Shown: one piece after another, positions 53,826 to 64,000 of the stretch
Layout: each line of letters opens with the position of its first letter
Numbering within the stretch: the first letter of the stretch is position 1
Origin: Romanomermis culicivorax
Lineage: Eukaryota; Nematoda; Enoplea; Mermithida; Mermithidae
Assembly (NCBI GenBank): GCA_963922205.1
Contig: CAWUHX010000220.1
Span: 248,001 to 312,000 of the forward strand
Length of the DNA: 64,000 nucleotides
Direction of reading: 5' to 3'
The notes under the pieces: generated by a model
Told to the model about the DNA's origin: nothing
Databases searched by the model: none
What the model saw: only the letters and a program-made list of their open reading frames with translations
Program-made: the position numbers and the translations under genes

Positions 53826-56800
53826 ATGGACACTTTCTCGAGAGAAGAATTGAATCCATACTACGCGCCGATTTTCGGCATAGCCGGCGGCGCCCTATCC
53901 ATCGCCTTGTCAGGTGAGGCATGCGAATGAACATTGAACTAGCGTCTCAACAATATCTCCTCTCCAAAACTGTCACAGTGTCTTTGGTGATTTTTACATT
54001 TTCATTGTCTCAGTCTATTCATGTGCGGCAAGTTTTCATTTCTACGAGATTGAGTCCCAATGGCAAGCTTCAACATCGTAGAACTAACAGTATGAAACGT
54101 TCAATTCCTAATCCCGATTTTTGTGAGATCTGCTGCAAAGTTCTATGAAAATGAAAACAAAGTTTTTTGTCAATATGAGTTGTTCCATTTTCGAAAATTA
54201 TGTAATTTATTGAAACTAATTATGTTAAAGTTTTTCAAAAAACACACTGTAACAATACGAGAATGACTATTTGAAAAATTCGTCTTCGAATATGATGCGT
54301 AAAATTATTTCAAGATGCATCACAAAAATTTCAAGATGCATAGCAAAAAATCAAGATGTGAGGGTGTTTCGATGTTCAATATTTTTTAAAACTTATCACA
54401 ATTTTTTCAAGATAGTCTTGAAAAAAGATCAGGATCCATTTCGAAAAAATCAAGATCCCATCTCGAAATAAAATCAAGATGGGAGAAACATCAACGAATG
54501 GAAATTTTTTCAAACTTTCAAAGGCGTTGCTCCGCCTCTTATATTTATACCCGTCTTGCCGGAACCTTCTTTGGATTTCTGAGATCAGGGTTTATTTGAG
54601 GTGGTAATTCATAAAGGGGGGAAACTTTACATTGCGAATCCGATGGACGCGTTGGTATCCCATAAAACTTTTTTGTAGCATAATTCTCACAAAAACGTCC
54701 GAATGCTCGTTTTCCAGCCAAAATGCAGTAATTTTGGAGAATATGCTCTTCTTTTTTCGTCAGGTTCCTGATCAGGTAAGGAATGGCAAAAGAACAGCAG
54801 ATGAAATCAGAAATCTAAAAAAACAGATTTCTATTCATTTTTTTATGCGATGGCTGATGCAATTTTTTTCTACAATTTCAATCAATAATCAATAAGCCAC
54901 GCTCTTGTTGACGATTATCCGATCAAACACGGTTAGATGACCGAAAATTTCTACCAATGAAGACAGCATTTTGAAAAAGTGTGTGAATTTTTCTTGAAAA
55001 AACAACTTTTTTTTAAGAAATATAATTCCTTTTGAAAAATTTAGTCTTTTTTCAAACGTGCGGAAAAATACAATCTTTTCGTGATGGCTCCTCGTATTCA
55101 GTACTTCTCGTATACCGCGTACTGTAGTGCATTCAATAGTCCTATTTCAACTGAACTTGCCATTTTTTGTAATATACTAAACACTAGTTGAACCAAATTT
55201 GCGTAAATCGTCACTAAATTATGACACAGTTTGTTTTATACAATGCATGCAAATTGAAAAATCACAAAGATCATCACCGTCGTCGAAATCGTTTATAAAA
55301 AGTTTTTTCAATGAAATTTTTCGCTAAAAAAATTGTTGAAGAGTCCTCAAACTTTCCTATGTGACACATAATTTATCAGAAAAACTAAAAAGCACATGAT
55401 TTCAAAGAGAGTTTATATACCTGATCAGGATAAGTATGACTAACAAACTTATAAAAATATGCTTCTGATAACTTACTTGGAATCTTAAAATGATCGGAAT
55501 ATTTTTTAGCAACGAAGTCCAATACTCAACAAAATAGATATTTTTCGACATCTTATCAATGCAAATGAAAAAAAAACATCGGAAAACACGTTCAGGCAAA
55601 ACTTCGTGTTTTTTAGTAAAAAGTACGCAAATTTCCAATTTTTTTACCAATATCATCTTTCCAAAAATCACCAAATAGCCGAAGCCTGACCTTATGACTA
55701 AGTCTAAGCACAAGCCTAAGCCTGAGTATAAGCCTGAACCTGACTCTAATCCTAAGACCAAGCCTGAGTAAAGGTATATGTATAAACCTAGACTAAAGCC
55801 TAAGCGCCTAAACTTAAGGTCGTGCTTAGCTCAAGCTTAAGCCTAATCCTTAGCCTAAGCCTGAGTACAAGCATAAATCTAAGCCTTAGCTCAAACCTAA
55901 CCGTAAGCCTAAGACTAAGCCCGACTCTAAACCTAGGTCAACCTAAGCCTAAACTTAAGCTAAGCTAACCTTAGGTAAATATTGTTCTTGTATACGTTAT
56001 TAAAAAATAACGTACTTCTCGTATTGAAATCGGTCAATCTTCGGCAGCATCCCACGCCTTCAGGAATCGTTTCCTCTGCCTAAGCATAGATTAAAAATGA
56101 TCAGCATCTGATTACGTCAACTGAGAATTCTATTGCTTACACTTTGCAGCCGTAGGATCGGCTTACGGTACGGCCAAAAGTATGGAAGGCATAGCCGAAT
56201 TGGGCAAAATGAAGCCGGCGCTGATCATGCGCTCCATAGTGCCCGTTGTTATGGCCGGCATTTTGGGCATCAACGGTTTGGCCGTTTCGGTTATCATATT
56301 GGGCAAACTGAAAGGCAGCGGCGATTATTCCCTTTACGAGTGAGTCAATGAATTCTCAAGGAGCGAAAGAAATTCGGCTACACAATTCTGGTCCTTACTT
56401 TTCGAAAAAAAATTCTAAAATAAAAAAAAAATTGAAATTTTTAAAAAAATCACAGAAGTTGACCTCACCTTGTGTGACTTTTCAAGGCGAGTAGAAGCTT
56501 TTCCCATAAAATCTAACAAACTGGGCGTCAATCGATAGATCTCTTTGAGATCTATCCAAAAACATAATTTAAATTTGTGTATCTTCATTTTGGATTAGAT
56601 TATTGATGGTTCAAGTTTAGTTGACCCCATTCAGAGTTTCCTTTCTGCTTACGCATGAATCACGGTAAAGCGGGTTAAATTATCTGATCTACTAAATCCG
56701 GATTCGGTGCAAAATCCGGCAGGTAAAATCTAAAACCAAATCCAGCCAGGGACTTACCTAACTTACCTAGACATACAATACCCAGTGTGAAATATGAAAC

Positions 56801-59693
56801 CGAACAAACCCATACATGTAATTAGGGGGAAGTGCTATGGGAACCCCCCCCCCAGAAATCGTCGACCATATGGCTAGCGATTGGGCGATCCCCTCCCCAG
56901 GATTTCCCAATCCAATGGCTAGCCATAAGGTAGCCGTAGGGACCCCCATACTTTTGGTCGGAAAAACACTAAAAAATGTCAGTTTTTTGATTAAAAATGT
57001 CAATTTTTGAACAAATATGGTCAAAAACGTCAATTTTCTCGTCATTTTTTCGGTCTTTCTAAAAAAATTAGTTTGTTGAACTATTTTTCGAACTTTTTTC
57101 TTGAAAAAAATATAATTTTTTTCCTTCAGAGACATCTCCCCCCCAATATTGGGGAATTACTGACCCCGGCCCAAAAAAAGGGGCCCGACCCCCCCCCCAG
57201 GTCTCGGGGCCCCGTTACATGTATGAACAAACCTATCCAAGCCTAGAAGAATATGAGCTGGATTTTGGTATCAAATCAAACCTCAACTATTTTGTAGCCC
57301 ATAAAGTAATAGAGTACGCTGTTAGTGACCTAGCTTGTGGTAACACGGTATTTTAATTGAAAGTCTTAAAAATTTATAGCACATCATTTTTTGATGATAA
57401 CTCATTAGAAATCATCCGAGTTACACGACCGATCGCTATTTACTCAGGTGACTTTTAGTTAGAAAACGTTAAAATTACCCCTGTTGGAATTCTTTTGGAA
57501 TCCCTTGAGTGTCTCTAGTGGCCACTTGTCACTCAGATGACTTTTTTCAGGAAATCATTGATTTGAGACGTCATCGGTAGGTCATCCAACTTTGATGATA
57601 ATGGAAGGCCCTCAGAGATTATCTGAGTGACCAGTGGTCTATCCGATCGTGTCCGATGACCTTAGTCTCAATTTGTAAGTGATTTTGGTAATTATACTTC
57701 GAAACGTCATCTGAGTAATTTTTGGTTAGTCGGCAACCTCGGATGACCTTCGTCATCTCCTGATTTTGAACATTTTCCTTTCAAAAGTCGTGTAAACTTT
57801 CAACATGATTCCGGGTACAATCCGCTTGAATTCAAGATTTCAACCGACATTTCGGTTAGAGAGAAAAACATTCGGCCCCAATACGGATCCAGCAGTCTCA
57901 CTTCGACTTCACCGAATTTCAGATTTTGCTCAAAAAACAAGCGAGACGGAAGGATTCGGTACTAAGTTTTACCCGACAAATCCAGGTGCTTAAGATTTCC
58001 TCTTGATTCAAATCCGGATTATACACCCCAAAAATGTTGGATCCGCCTGCGATTTTGTCCAGCCCCGTCTTTTCAACCGTATCCTGCACTGAATCTGGTT
58101 CCGGATTTTGTCCATACTACACATGAGGAGTATTTCTAGTTTAAAAGTTAGTGAAAAAGTGCGTTTGAGTGTCAAATTGTGGATTTGTTACCTGGAAAGC
58201 AAGTAACCAAAAATATCCGATCAATACTTCACAATAAAACTGACCAAACAATAAAACTTCCGCTTTCTTATTCTTCATTCTAATTTTCAGGACATTAGTG
58301 TTGAGAAAGTTTGAAGTTCTTTCTCCAAAATTTTTAGAGAGACGTAGGTTCTCAGTAGACATGGTTATGACGTTTTTATTCAGCATTCTTTAATGTAAAA
58401 CTAGACTATTGGAATCGTTGCTGAAATTTACTCACTCTACTCAAACAGGTGTGAAAAAAGAGTCATGGAGAGTTATAAAAATTACCCGTTTATTTCGAGA
58501 TGATGGATTTCATCAAGCACATCAGAAATTTTTGTATTTATGGATAGCATTGATTTTTAGGGCGAAAACGGTAACTAAGTTGGGCTTCTCTCTGGGCTAC
58601 CGTGACAATTTTTACAATTCACAAAATGATGTATGACCGAAAATCATCTATTTTCCTATTCTTGGTGTGAAATTTCGTAAATATGACTTGGAAGAATATT
58701 TTGAAACAAAAAGCTTGGGCATAGAAATAAATTACTGGTAAAATAAATTTCCCCAATATAATTTAGCACATTTTTACAGTACTTTGCGTGAGTTTTAAAG
58801 CTGGAACAACTTTAAAAATTTTATTGTGATGTCAAATCTTCATCAAATAGTGGAAGCTACCACAGAAGGTCCACAGTTGAGCAACGAAAATGTGAAATTT
58901 TCTGATCATACAGTTCATTAATTTGTGTTAGGAATTTGAGCTTTGAATCTCATCTCCAAACCTGGGCAATGTGCGTGTTGATTTTCAAGCGGCTATAGTG
59001 TTTAGTCAAAAAGCTAAAACATACTACCTAAATCAGCTATAAATCAACTATTTTTTATGAACTCAAGCAAGAGTATATTAATCACATCAATTTCCAACCA
59101 GTGAGAACTTCTGCCATTGCCCAGCGCTGTTTTGTTAAGTCTTTCCCGAACCGATTTCTACATTAGCTACACTGTCATCGATGGGAAATATTTCTCCGAT
59201 CAATTTGTTTTGAAAAGTACATTCTCCATAAAACTGAAGATCGCAACAGTTCTTTGGCTTTCACTTGAAACTTCGGATCCTCAAAGCTCCAGGTAGAAAT
59301 TACACATTTTGAAATGATTTTGCAATTAATTTGTTCGCAATTAAACTTCACTGTCTAAAAATGTCATGTCCAAAAACTTTAAATTTGATCGCGAAGTTGG
59401 CTCGAAGCAGTCGTTTTTGCCAAAATTCCTCTGCCATAAAAAAAAATTACACTCCATACTCCGCTCATGAGCATAATAAATTTTCCAGGGGCCTAAGATC
59501 CCTATCAGCAGGCATAACTGTCGGTTTGAGCAACTTCGCTTCCGGATTCGCGATCGGCCAATTGGGCGACAGCGGTTCTAGAGCCATGGGCTACCGGCCG
59601 ATCATTTTTACGGCCTTCGTCGCCATGCAAGGTTTCGCCATGGTGATCGGCCTATACGGACTGATCGTAGCCGTCATTTTAGTAACACAATAA
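53826..59693 (+). CDS. V-ATPase proteolipid subunit c-like protein without the TM4 glutamate, three exons, 160 aa
   Basis: Subunit c forms the rotating membrane ring of the vacuolar proton pump. Exons: 53826-53913, 56150-56339, 59489-59693 (donors CAG|GTGAGG and CGA|GTGAGT, acceptors TTTGCAG and TTTCCAG); phases fit and total exactly 161 codons. Motifs in order: [12 protein letters not shown] (TM1), [34 protein letters not shown] (TM2), [31 protein letters not shown] (TM3; key residues LSAG, GLS, GD) and [17 protein letters not shown] (TM4). Length and all four helices are typical. In the last motif the family has Glu where this protein has Met (codon ATG, about 59639-59641), so it could not carry a proton at that site. 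Stop TAA at 59691. It is probably a diverged paralogue; a canonical copy should exist elsewhere. Introns hold the hexamer tract and a MITE. Confidence 0.9.
55681..55975. repeat. Degenerate telomere-like hexamer tract (GCCTAA/AAGCCT)
   Basis: About 295 bp built from variants of AAGCCT (AAGCCTAAGCCTGAG, CTAAGCCTTAGC, AACCTAAGCC). The complement is TTAGGC, the nematode telomere unit. No long perfect run remains. It lies in intron 1 of the V-ATPase c-like gene. Confidence 0.75.
56811..57225 (+). mobile_element. CATACATGTAA-family MITE, 415 bp, hAT-like
   Basis: Ends CATACATGTAATT and CGTTACATGTATG, exact 8-bp duplication AACAAACC at 56803-56810 and 57226-57233. The interior matches 22463-22904. 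It lies in intron 2 of the V-ATPase c-like gene. Confidence 0.87.
57410..57770. repeat. Region of repeated TCATCYGAGT / ACTCAGRTGA words
   Basis: Variants of ATCATCCGAGTTAC, TACTCAGGTGAC, CACTCAGATGAC, TTATCTGAGTGAC, CGTCATCTGAGTAAT and GACCGATCG/CCGATCGTG occur in both orientations over 360 bp. It looks like an old fold-back repeat. Ends are not defined. Confidence 0.4.
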
Positions 59694-59699
59694 CGCGTC

Positions 59700-62600
59700 G
59701 TAACGTCTTTTCTGGTTTGTGCCATATGAGGCCCCCAAGCCCGCTTATCTGTTTTTCCTGAAATGCTTGTGAACTTACAAAATGGTGCAAATAAGTACGG
59801 TATCTTCAAAATCGATTGTCAAACTGGACCTGATTTCCAGTTTATGTTGAATGTAGTTATTGAATTCGCTCTACAACGATTATTCTGGAAGTTATGTACT
59901 CTTCCAGAATAATCTGAATCTGGAAGAGTACTCAAGTACTTTTTAAACTGGACTATAGTCTGTTGTTTATGAAACGCTTCTAAATCCAAAAATCACTACC
60001 GTACCGATAATTTTTTTACACGGAGATTTACTGTAAAATTTTTTAGCACAAAAAACATTACTTGATTTAGCTCAAAAATTTTCAGGTCTATAATTTCTGC
60101 AATCAAATCGGAATCTTGGAGAGTGAAGAAACGACGCGTTGTTTTGTTGCCATATTTCCTTCAAAATCGATGTAGAATATTTATTTTTTTAGTTTTTCAA
60201 ACAACGAGTATGCTTCTTTCGTTCTTTGCAATAATGTCGATAATTTGGAAATAAATTTTTAGATTTTTCACGTGGAAGATCAGCAAAAAAGATAGTGCGC
60301 CTGGAATTCGAGAAAACAGTGCGCTACTCACATCAGTTAAATATTTTTACATTATCACCTTGTGAGATTCTTGTCCCCATCGAATCAGCAACCTACAGTA
60401 ATTCGATTTCCAAATTTCGATAATTTTCACTTCTAAGTGACAAACGGTTCAACTTAAAACCGTAAGTACTTGCTTTCCAGTTTCATTAATTGAGACATGT
60501 CAAGAAAACCCGATTAGAATTGCATGTGTGAATTTCTCACATAAAAATTGTCGAGAAGAATCATGTCTTAAATACATATTTTTCATGGGAAGTCTCATAA
60601 ACATTGAATAATTTTCATTGCCAAACGAATGAGCTGTTTTAAAATAAAAGACTGTAAAAACTTACCTGAATTTGGTACATTGGAAATTAATTAAAATTGA
60701 CTGTGAAAAAGACAACTTACATGTCTGTTTTTTGAAAAATCGAAAAGTTAAAGAAATCAGTACTGTGAAACAATTTTTAGGGAGCTTTTAGTGTAGACTG
60801 CCACTTGAAATATTATTATATACTAACAAAAGTCTAGCACACATGTGCAGCATAGAAATTTTGGGAATTCAGAGCAAACTTTTTTCAATAGTGCTCAGAA
60901 CTCAATCAAAATCGATCAGAATGCTTTAAAACTTCGTCATTAGATGTTTCTCTGTTTCAGTTCTGAGGAAAAAATTAACTTTTTGGTTGATAATTTTCAA
61001 CGCCTATACATGAAATTTCCTAGTTTTTATATGATCTTCAAAAAGCATTGAACAATTTTTAAATCATATCTTTGGGAAATAATTTGCTTCTACATTTTAT
61101 GATACCGAAATCCCAAAAATGAAAAGTGTGAGGTTGTCAGCCAGGATTCTGCCCCAAGTCAGGACCCTCAGCAACTCAATAAGAATATTCATGATTTTCA
61201 CTCTTGACCTTTTATGGAAAATATTGTTAAAATATCGTATACTTCCTGCCGTCCATTAACCATTTCCCATTTCAAGGAAATAAGTTGTAATGCCTCTCAA
61301 TAGGGCAGTTCCCACGCGGGGAGCACCTGGCAAAAAGGCGCCAGCCGCACCGAGGGGGACCTATACCCTTCCAAAAACTGGTTCGCAGCCCTTTAGGCCA
61401 CATAATCACGGCGTCAACCGATGACCACGAATTTTCCTTACTCTTTAGGTTAGAGCACGAAACACGACTAACATGAACATGAAATAAATCCAAGCTTGAA
61501 ACATCAAAAGTACGGGTTGGGGATGCAGCAAGATCCTGATTCTGGAATTATGATTGACTCAGTTAAACACCCTCAAAACGATTTCAATGATTTTACGGAG
61601 ATTCTCTATACGATTATGATCAAGAATTTCTGTCATCAAAATCAAAATCCCCATTTCAACAATTTTCTACAATAAGGATAATGAGGTTATGGATAGCAGA
61701 ATTTATTCAGCATTATGAGAATTTCATGACCTTAATGTTGTTACCACAGTAAGCCAACCAGATAAAGTAAGCAAATGTTTCGTTCGAAGAATTCAGATCT
61801 CAGGATTACTTTTAAGCTCAAATCACGAAATGTAGCGATCCGATGAAAGTAAGGTCAAACGATAAAGACTATACTTCATTCATTTAGAAAAGGTCGATGC
61901 AGCGGTCAGGGTTTCTGCAAACGCAGCCCTACTAGAGATCAGGAAATCATTTTCGATAATTTTGAAATGATTGTAAAGAGAGATCATCAAGGATTCTGTA
62001 TAAAGAAGGATAAATTTATTAAATAGAATCAACGAACCTTCCATAATTTTGAATCAAAGTTTGGCTGCGATCTCGCTGCATCGATCATTTCAAAATGAAT
62101 GGAGTACAGTAAAGCTAGTTACTGTAAATGTCTATAGGCAGGAAAGGGAACAGCTGAAAATTTCCTGTCATCATTTAGTTAAATGATCAAGATTATATCA
62201 AAATCGAAAGTAGATATAAATCGTGGTCTTTCTATGATTTTAGCGTGCCCATTATCAAAGAAAAATTTATCGTTTTTCTACACTATATGGTTTTTTCGTT
62301 CTATAGAAATGGCGTATCAAATTGAACCTATTTTTCCAGTTATGCATCGCCTTGAAATAATTGGTTTACATAAAAATTCCAAGAAAATGTAATAATCGAT
62401 TCTGAACATAAAAAACAGAAAAACATTCTATTTCTGCTTCAATCAAATTCTGTTATATCCGTGGTTTTTCCCACGACAGAAATCCAAAAAATTATCTTCG
62501 TCGAGTTTTGATTATCTGATAATTTTGTCAAAATTCAAATTATAAAGTTGTTATGATGATCATAAAGACAATTTTTTGAAGATACAATAATACACACAAC

Positions 62601-63480
62601 ATCGTTGAGCGTTTGATCTGCAGGTAAATTAAAGATCAATTGAAACGGTAGAAAATAGAGGGTAATGCAATGCATGATGAAATTTACTCCATAACCGCCT
62701 ATTGAAGCTAAAGTTTGATCAGTTGAATCCTGTCAATATTTTTCTTACTCACGATTGAATCAATCAACCATATCAAAACCGTGGTGTGAGGCATTCTGAG
62801 TGCTTATCCTGAGATAAATAATTGTTCGGAATGATCAAAATCTATAGTCCATTTATTTTCAGATGAATCTTGCAATATAAAAAAATCCGAAAGAAATCCG
62901 TTTATAGATGACCAATGCGAAAAAATCAAAATGAGAAAAGAAAACGATCACCAATGTAGGTTTTTCATTATTTGCATGAACATTTTTTGGAATGGACTAT
63001 AGTTCGGATATAGTTTGAACAGTGACTAACATCATGGAAAAAAAATTTGGAGTAGGTAAATTTAACCATCACATAACCCTGTAAAAAACGGAGATCACTA
63101 TTCTAAAATCATGGTTTAGAGCATAGATACACATATAGGAGGTATTTGAGACTCTGAATAACCCCACATGACCTCGAAAAACTACCAGATGCCAATCACC
63201 TGAATTTATAGAAGAACAACTTTCCAGGTGATAGTGCATATTTTTTTGCTCACTGGCCCTTCGATGAAAAGTAGGAACTCCTAGAATATTCTTACCGTAC
63301 ATGTCTGGTTAGCAGATCTCATATACTATATTCGTCGATACCCAGAAGAAGTCATGTTCTCCTTGAGAAGAATTTGGATAGGTCAAAAGACCAATGTATA
63401 TTCGCAGACCGAAAGTCAAAAAAAAATCAGCCGACTACTTCCGGGATACAAGTTTTAAAGGCGTGTCCCCATTACATCGA
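59700..63480. other. Stretch with no supported gene
   Basis: A long AT-rich region downstream of the V-ATPase gene. A GC-rich patch at about 61300-61400 stands out but has no motif I know. The segment at 61130-61180 (GTCAGCCAGGATTCTGCCCC) repeats one in SIRT4 intron 1 at about 43567, so dispersed repeats are present. Confidence 0.4.
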
Positions 63481-63486
63481 AAGCCA

Positions 63487-63608
63487 CAAAAGCGAAACTC
63501 AAAATAGCGATTCTCAAATACAGCGAAATCTCAATACAGCGATTCTTAAAACAGCGAAGTCTCAAAACAGCGATTCTCAAAAGAGCGAATCTCAATACAG
63601 CGAATAGT
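63487..63608 (+). repeat. Minisatellite, unit about 15-16 bp (CAGCGATTCTCAAAA)
   Basis: About eight units: AGCGAAACTCAAAAT, AGCGATTCTCAAATAC, AGCGAAATCTCAATAC, AGCGATTCTTAAAAC, AGCGAAGTCTCAAAAC, AGCGATTCTCAAAAG, AGCGAATCTCAATAC, AGCGAATAG. A partial higher-order alternation of GATT and GAA-type units is visible. Confidence 0.9.
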
Positions 63609-63884
63609 AAAAAGTTGTATACGCATCAGAGTAAACCCACACATCACGTTTATATTAGGTATATTAAAATCGTTTTTGCTGATTGAGATAGTCTATTTGC
63701 ATTTGACCATCTAAGTTCCGCATGCTTTTGTGCTACATAGTTGCGGTAGGTATGCACGAACGGATTATTCCAAAATCAAAAATATATCTGTCTGAGAAAT
63801 ATTTTTGCGAAACGTTTGAAAAAGCGAGAACGAAAAATTATCACAAGGATTCCCGATTAAAGTTGCTTTGAATGGAGTTTAATT

Positions 63885-64000
63885 GCAAAAAATTTAATTA
63901 ATGAAATAAACAAAACAGAATGAAATGAAATAAGCAAGAAAGATGAAATGAATAAAATAATTAAGCAGTAAAGGCAGAACAAAAGACAAATAATAAAGAA
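63885..64000. repeat. A-rich low-complexity tract
   Basis: Repeated AAATGAAATAA/GAATGAAATGAA words run to the window edge. It continues beyond the window. Confidence 0.6.

Noticed and set aside
1-64000. CRISPR arrays, bacterial operons, rRNA genes
   Set aside because: None present; the direct repeats are minisatellites or transposon ends, and gene structure is eukaryotic.

Overview
The window is nuclear DNA of an invertebrate animal. Coding exons are short and GC-richer than the AT-rich surroundings, introns carry GT...TTTCAG/TTGCAG borders and run to about 3 kb, and mobile elements fill most of the remaining sequence. A degenerate tract of GCCTAA/AAGCCT hexamers, the complement of the TTAGGC telomere unit, hints at a nematode or relative, but this is weak evidence and I do not name a species.

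Layout. 1-8219: the 3' part of a Ty3/Gypsy-class LTR element. It has a Gag with four zinc knuckles, then a second long ORF in the same frame that starts with a signal peptide and an envelope-like glycoprotein and runs without a stop into protease, RT, RNase H and integrase. A polypurine tract and an intact 893-bp 3' LTR follow; the 5' LTR lies outside the window. The gag-env-pol order with Env fused ahead of Pol is the standout of the window. 8300-10130 and 36362-37990: two copies, in opposite orientation, of a dispersed element with inverted arms and a shared small ORF. 14674-19214 (minus): a two-exon gene for an unrecognised coiled-coil protein of 419 aa. 22160-23395 (plus) and 25950-28360 (minus): decayed CR1/Jockey-type LINEs. 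31606-34581 (plus): cyclin B3, four exons. 40974-46434 (plus): mitochondrial sirtuin SIRT4, three exons. 51332-51399: a tRNA-like gene with no room for a normal anticodon loop. 53826-59693 (plus): a V-ATPase proteolipid c-like subunit, three exons, in which the proton-carrying glutamate position reads methionine.

The gaps and introns are packed with short non-autonomous DNA transposons. Several end in matching 8-bp target duplications (hAT-like: termini CATACATGTAA, CATACCTGTAA, CAGGCCTGTA, TAGGGTTGTCCC, TAGTGATGTG). Others have TTA duplications and GC-rich palindromic cores (PIF/Harbinger-like). Several are nested, which gives relative ages.

The host genes (cyclin B3, SIRT4, V-ATPase c-like, coiled-coil protein) have unrelated roles and show no operon-like arrangement. 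Their exon joins were deduced from splice-site sequence and codon phase, and each yields one uninterrupted frame. Long stretches (10.1-12.4, 29.8-31.5, 38.3-39.9, 46.4-47.5, 51.4-53.8, 59.7-63.4 kb) show no gene I can support.
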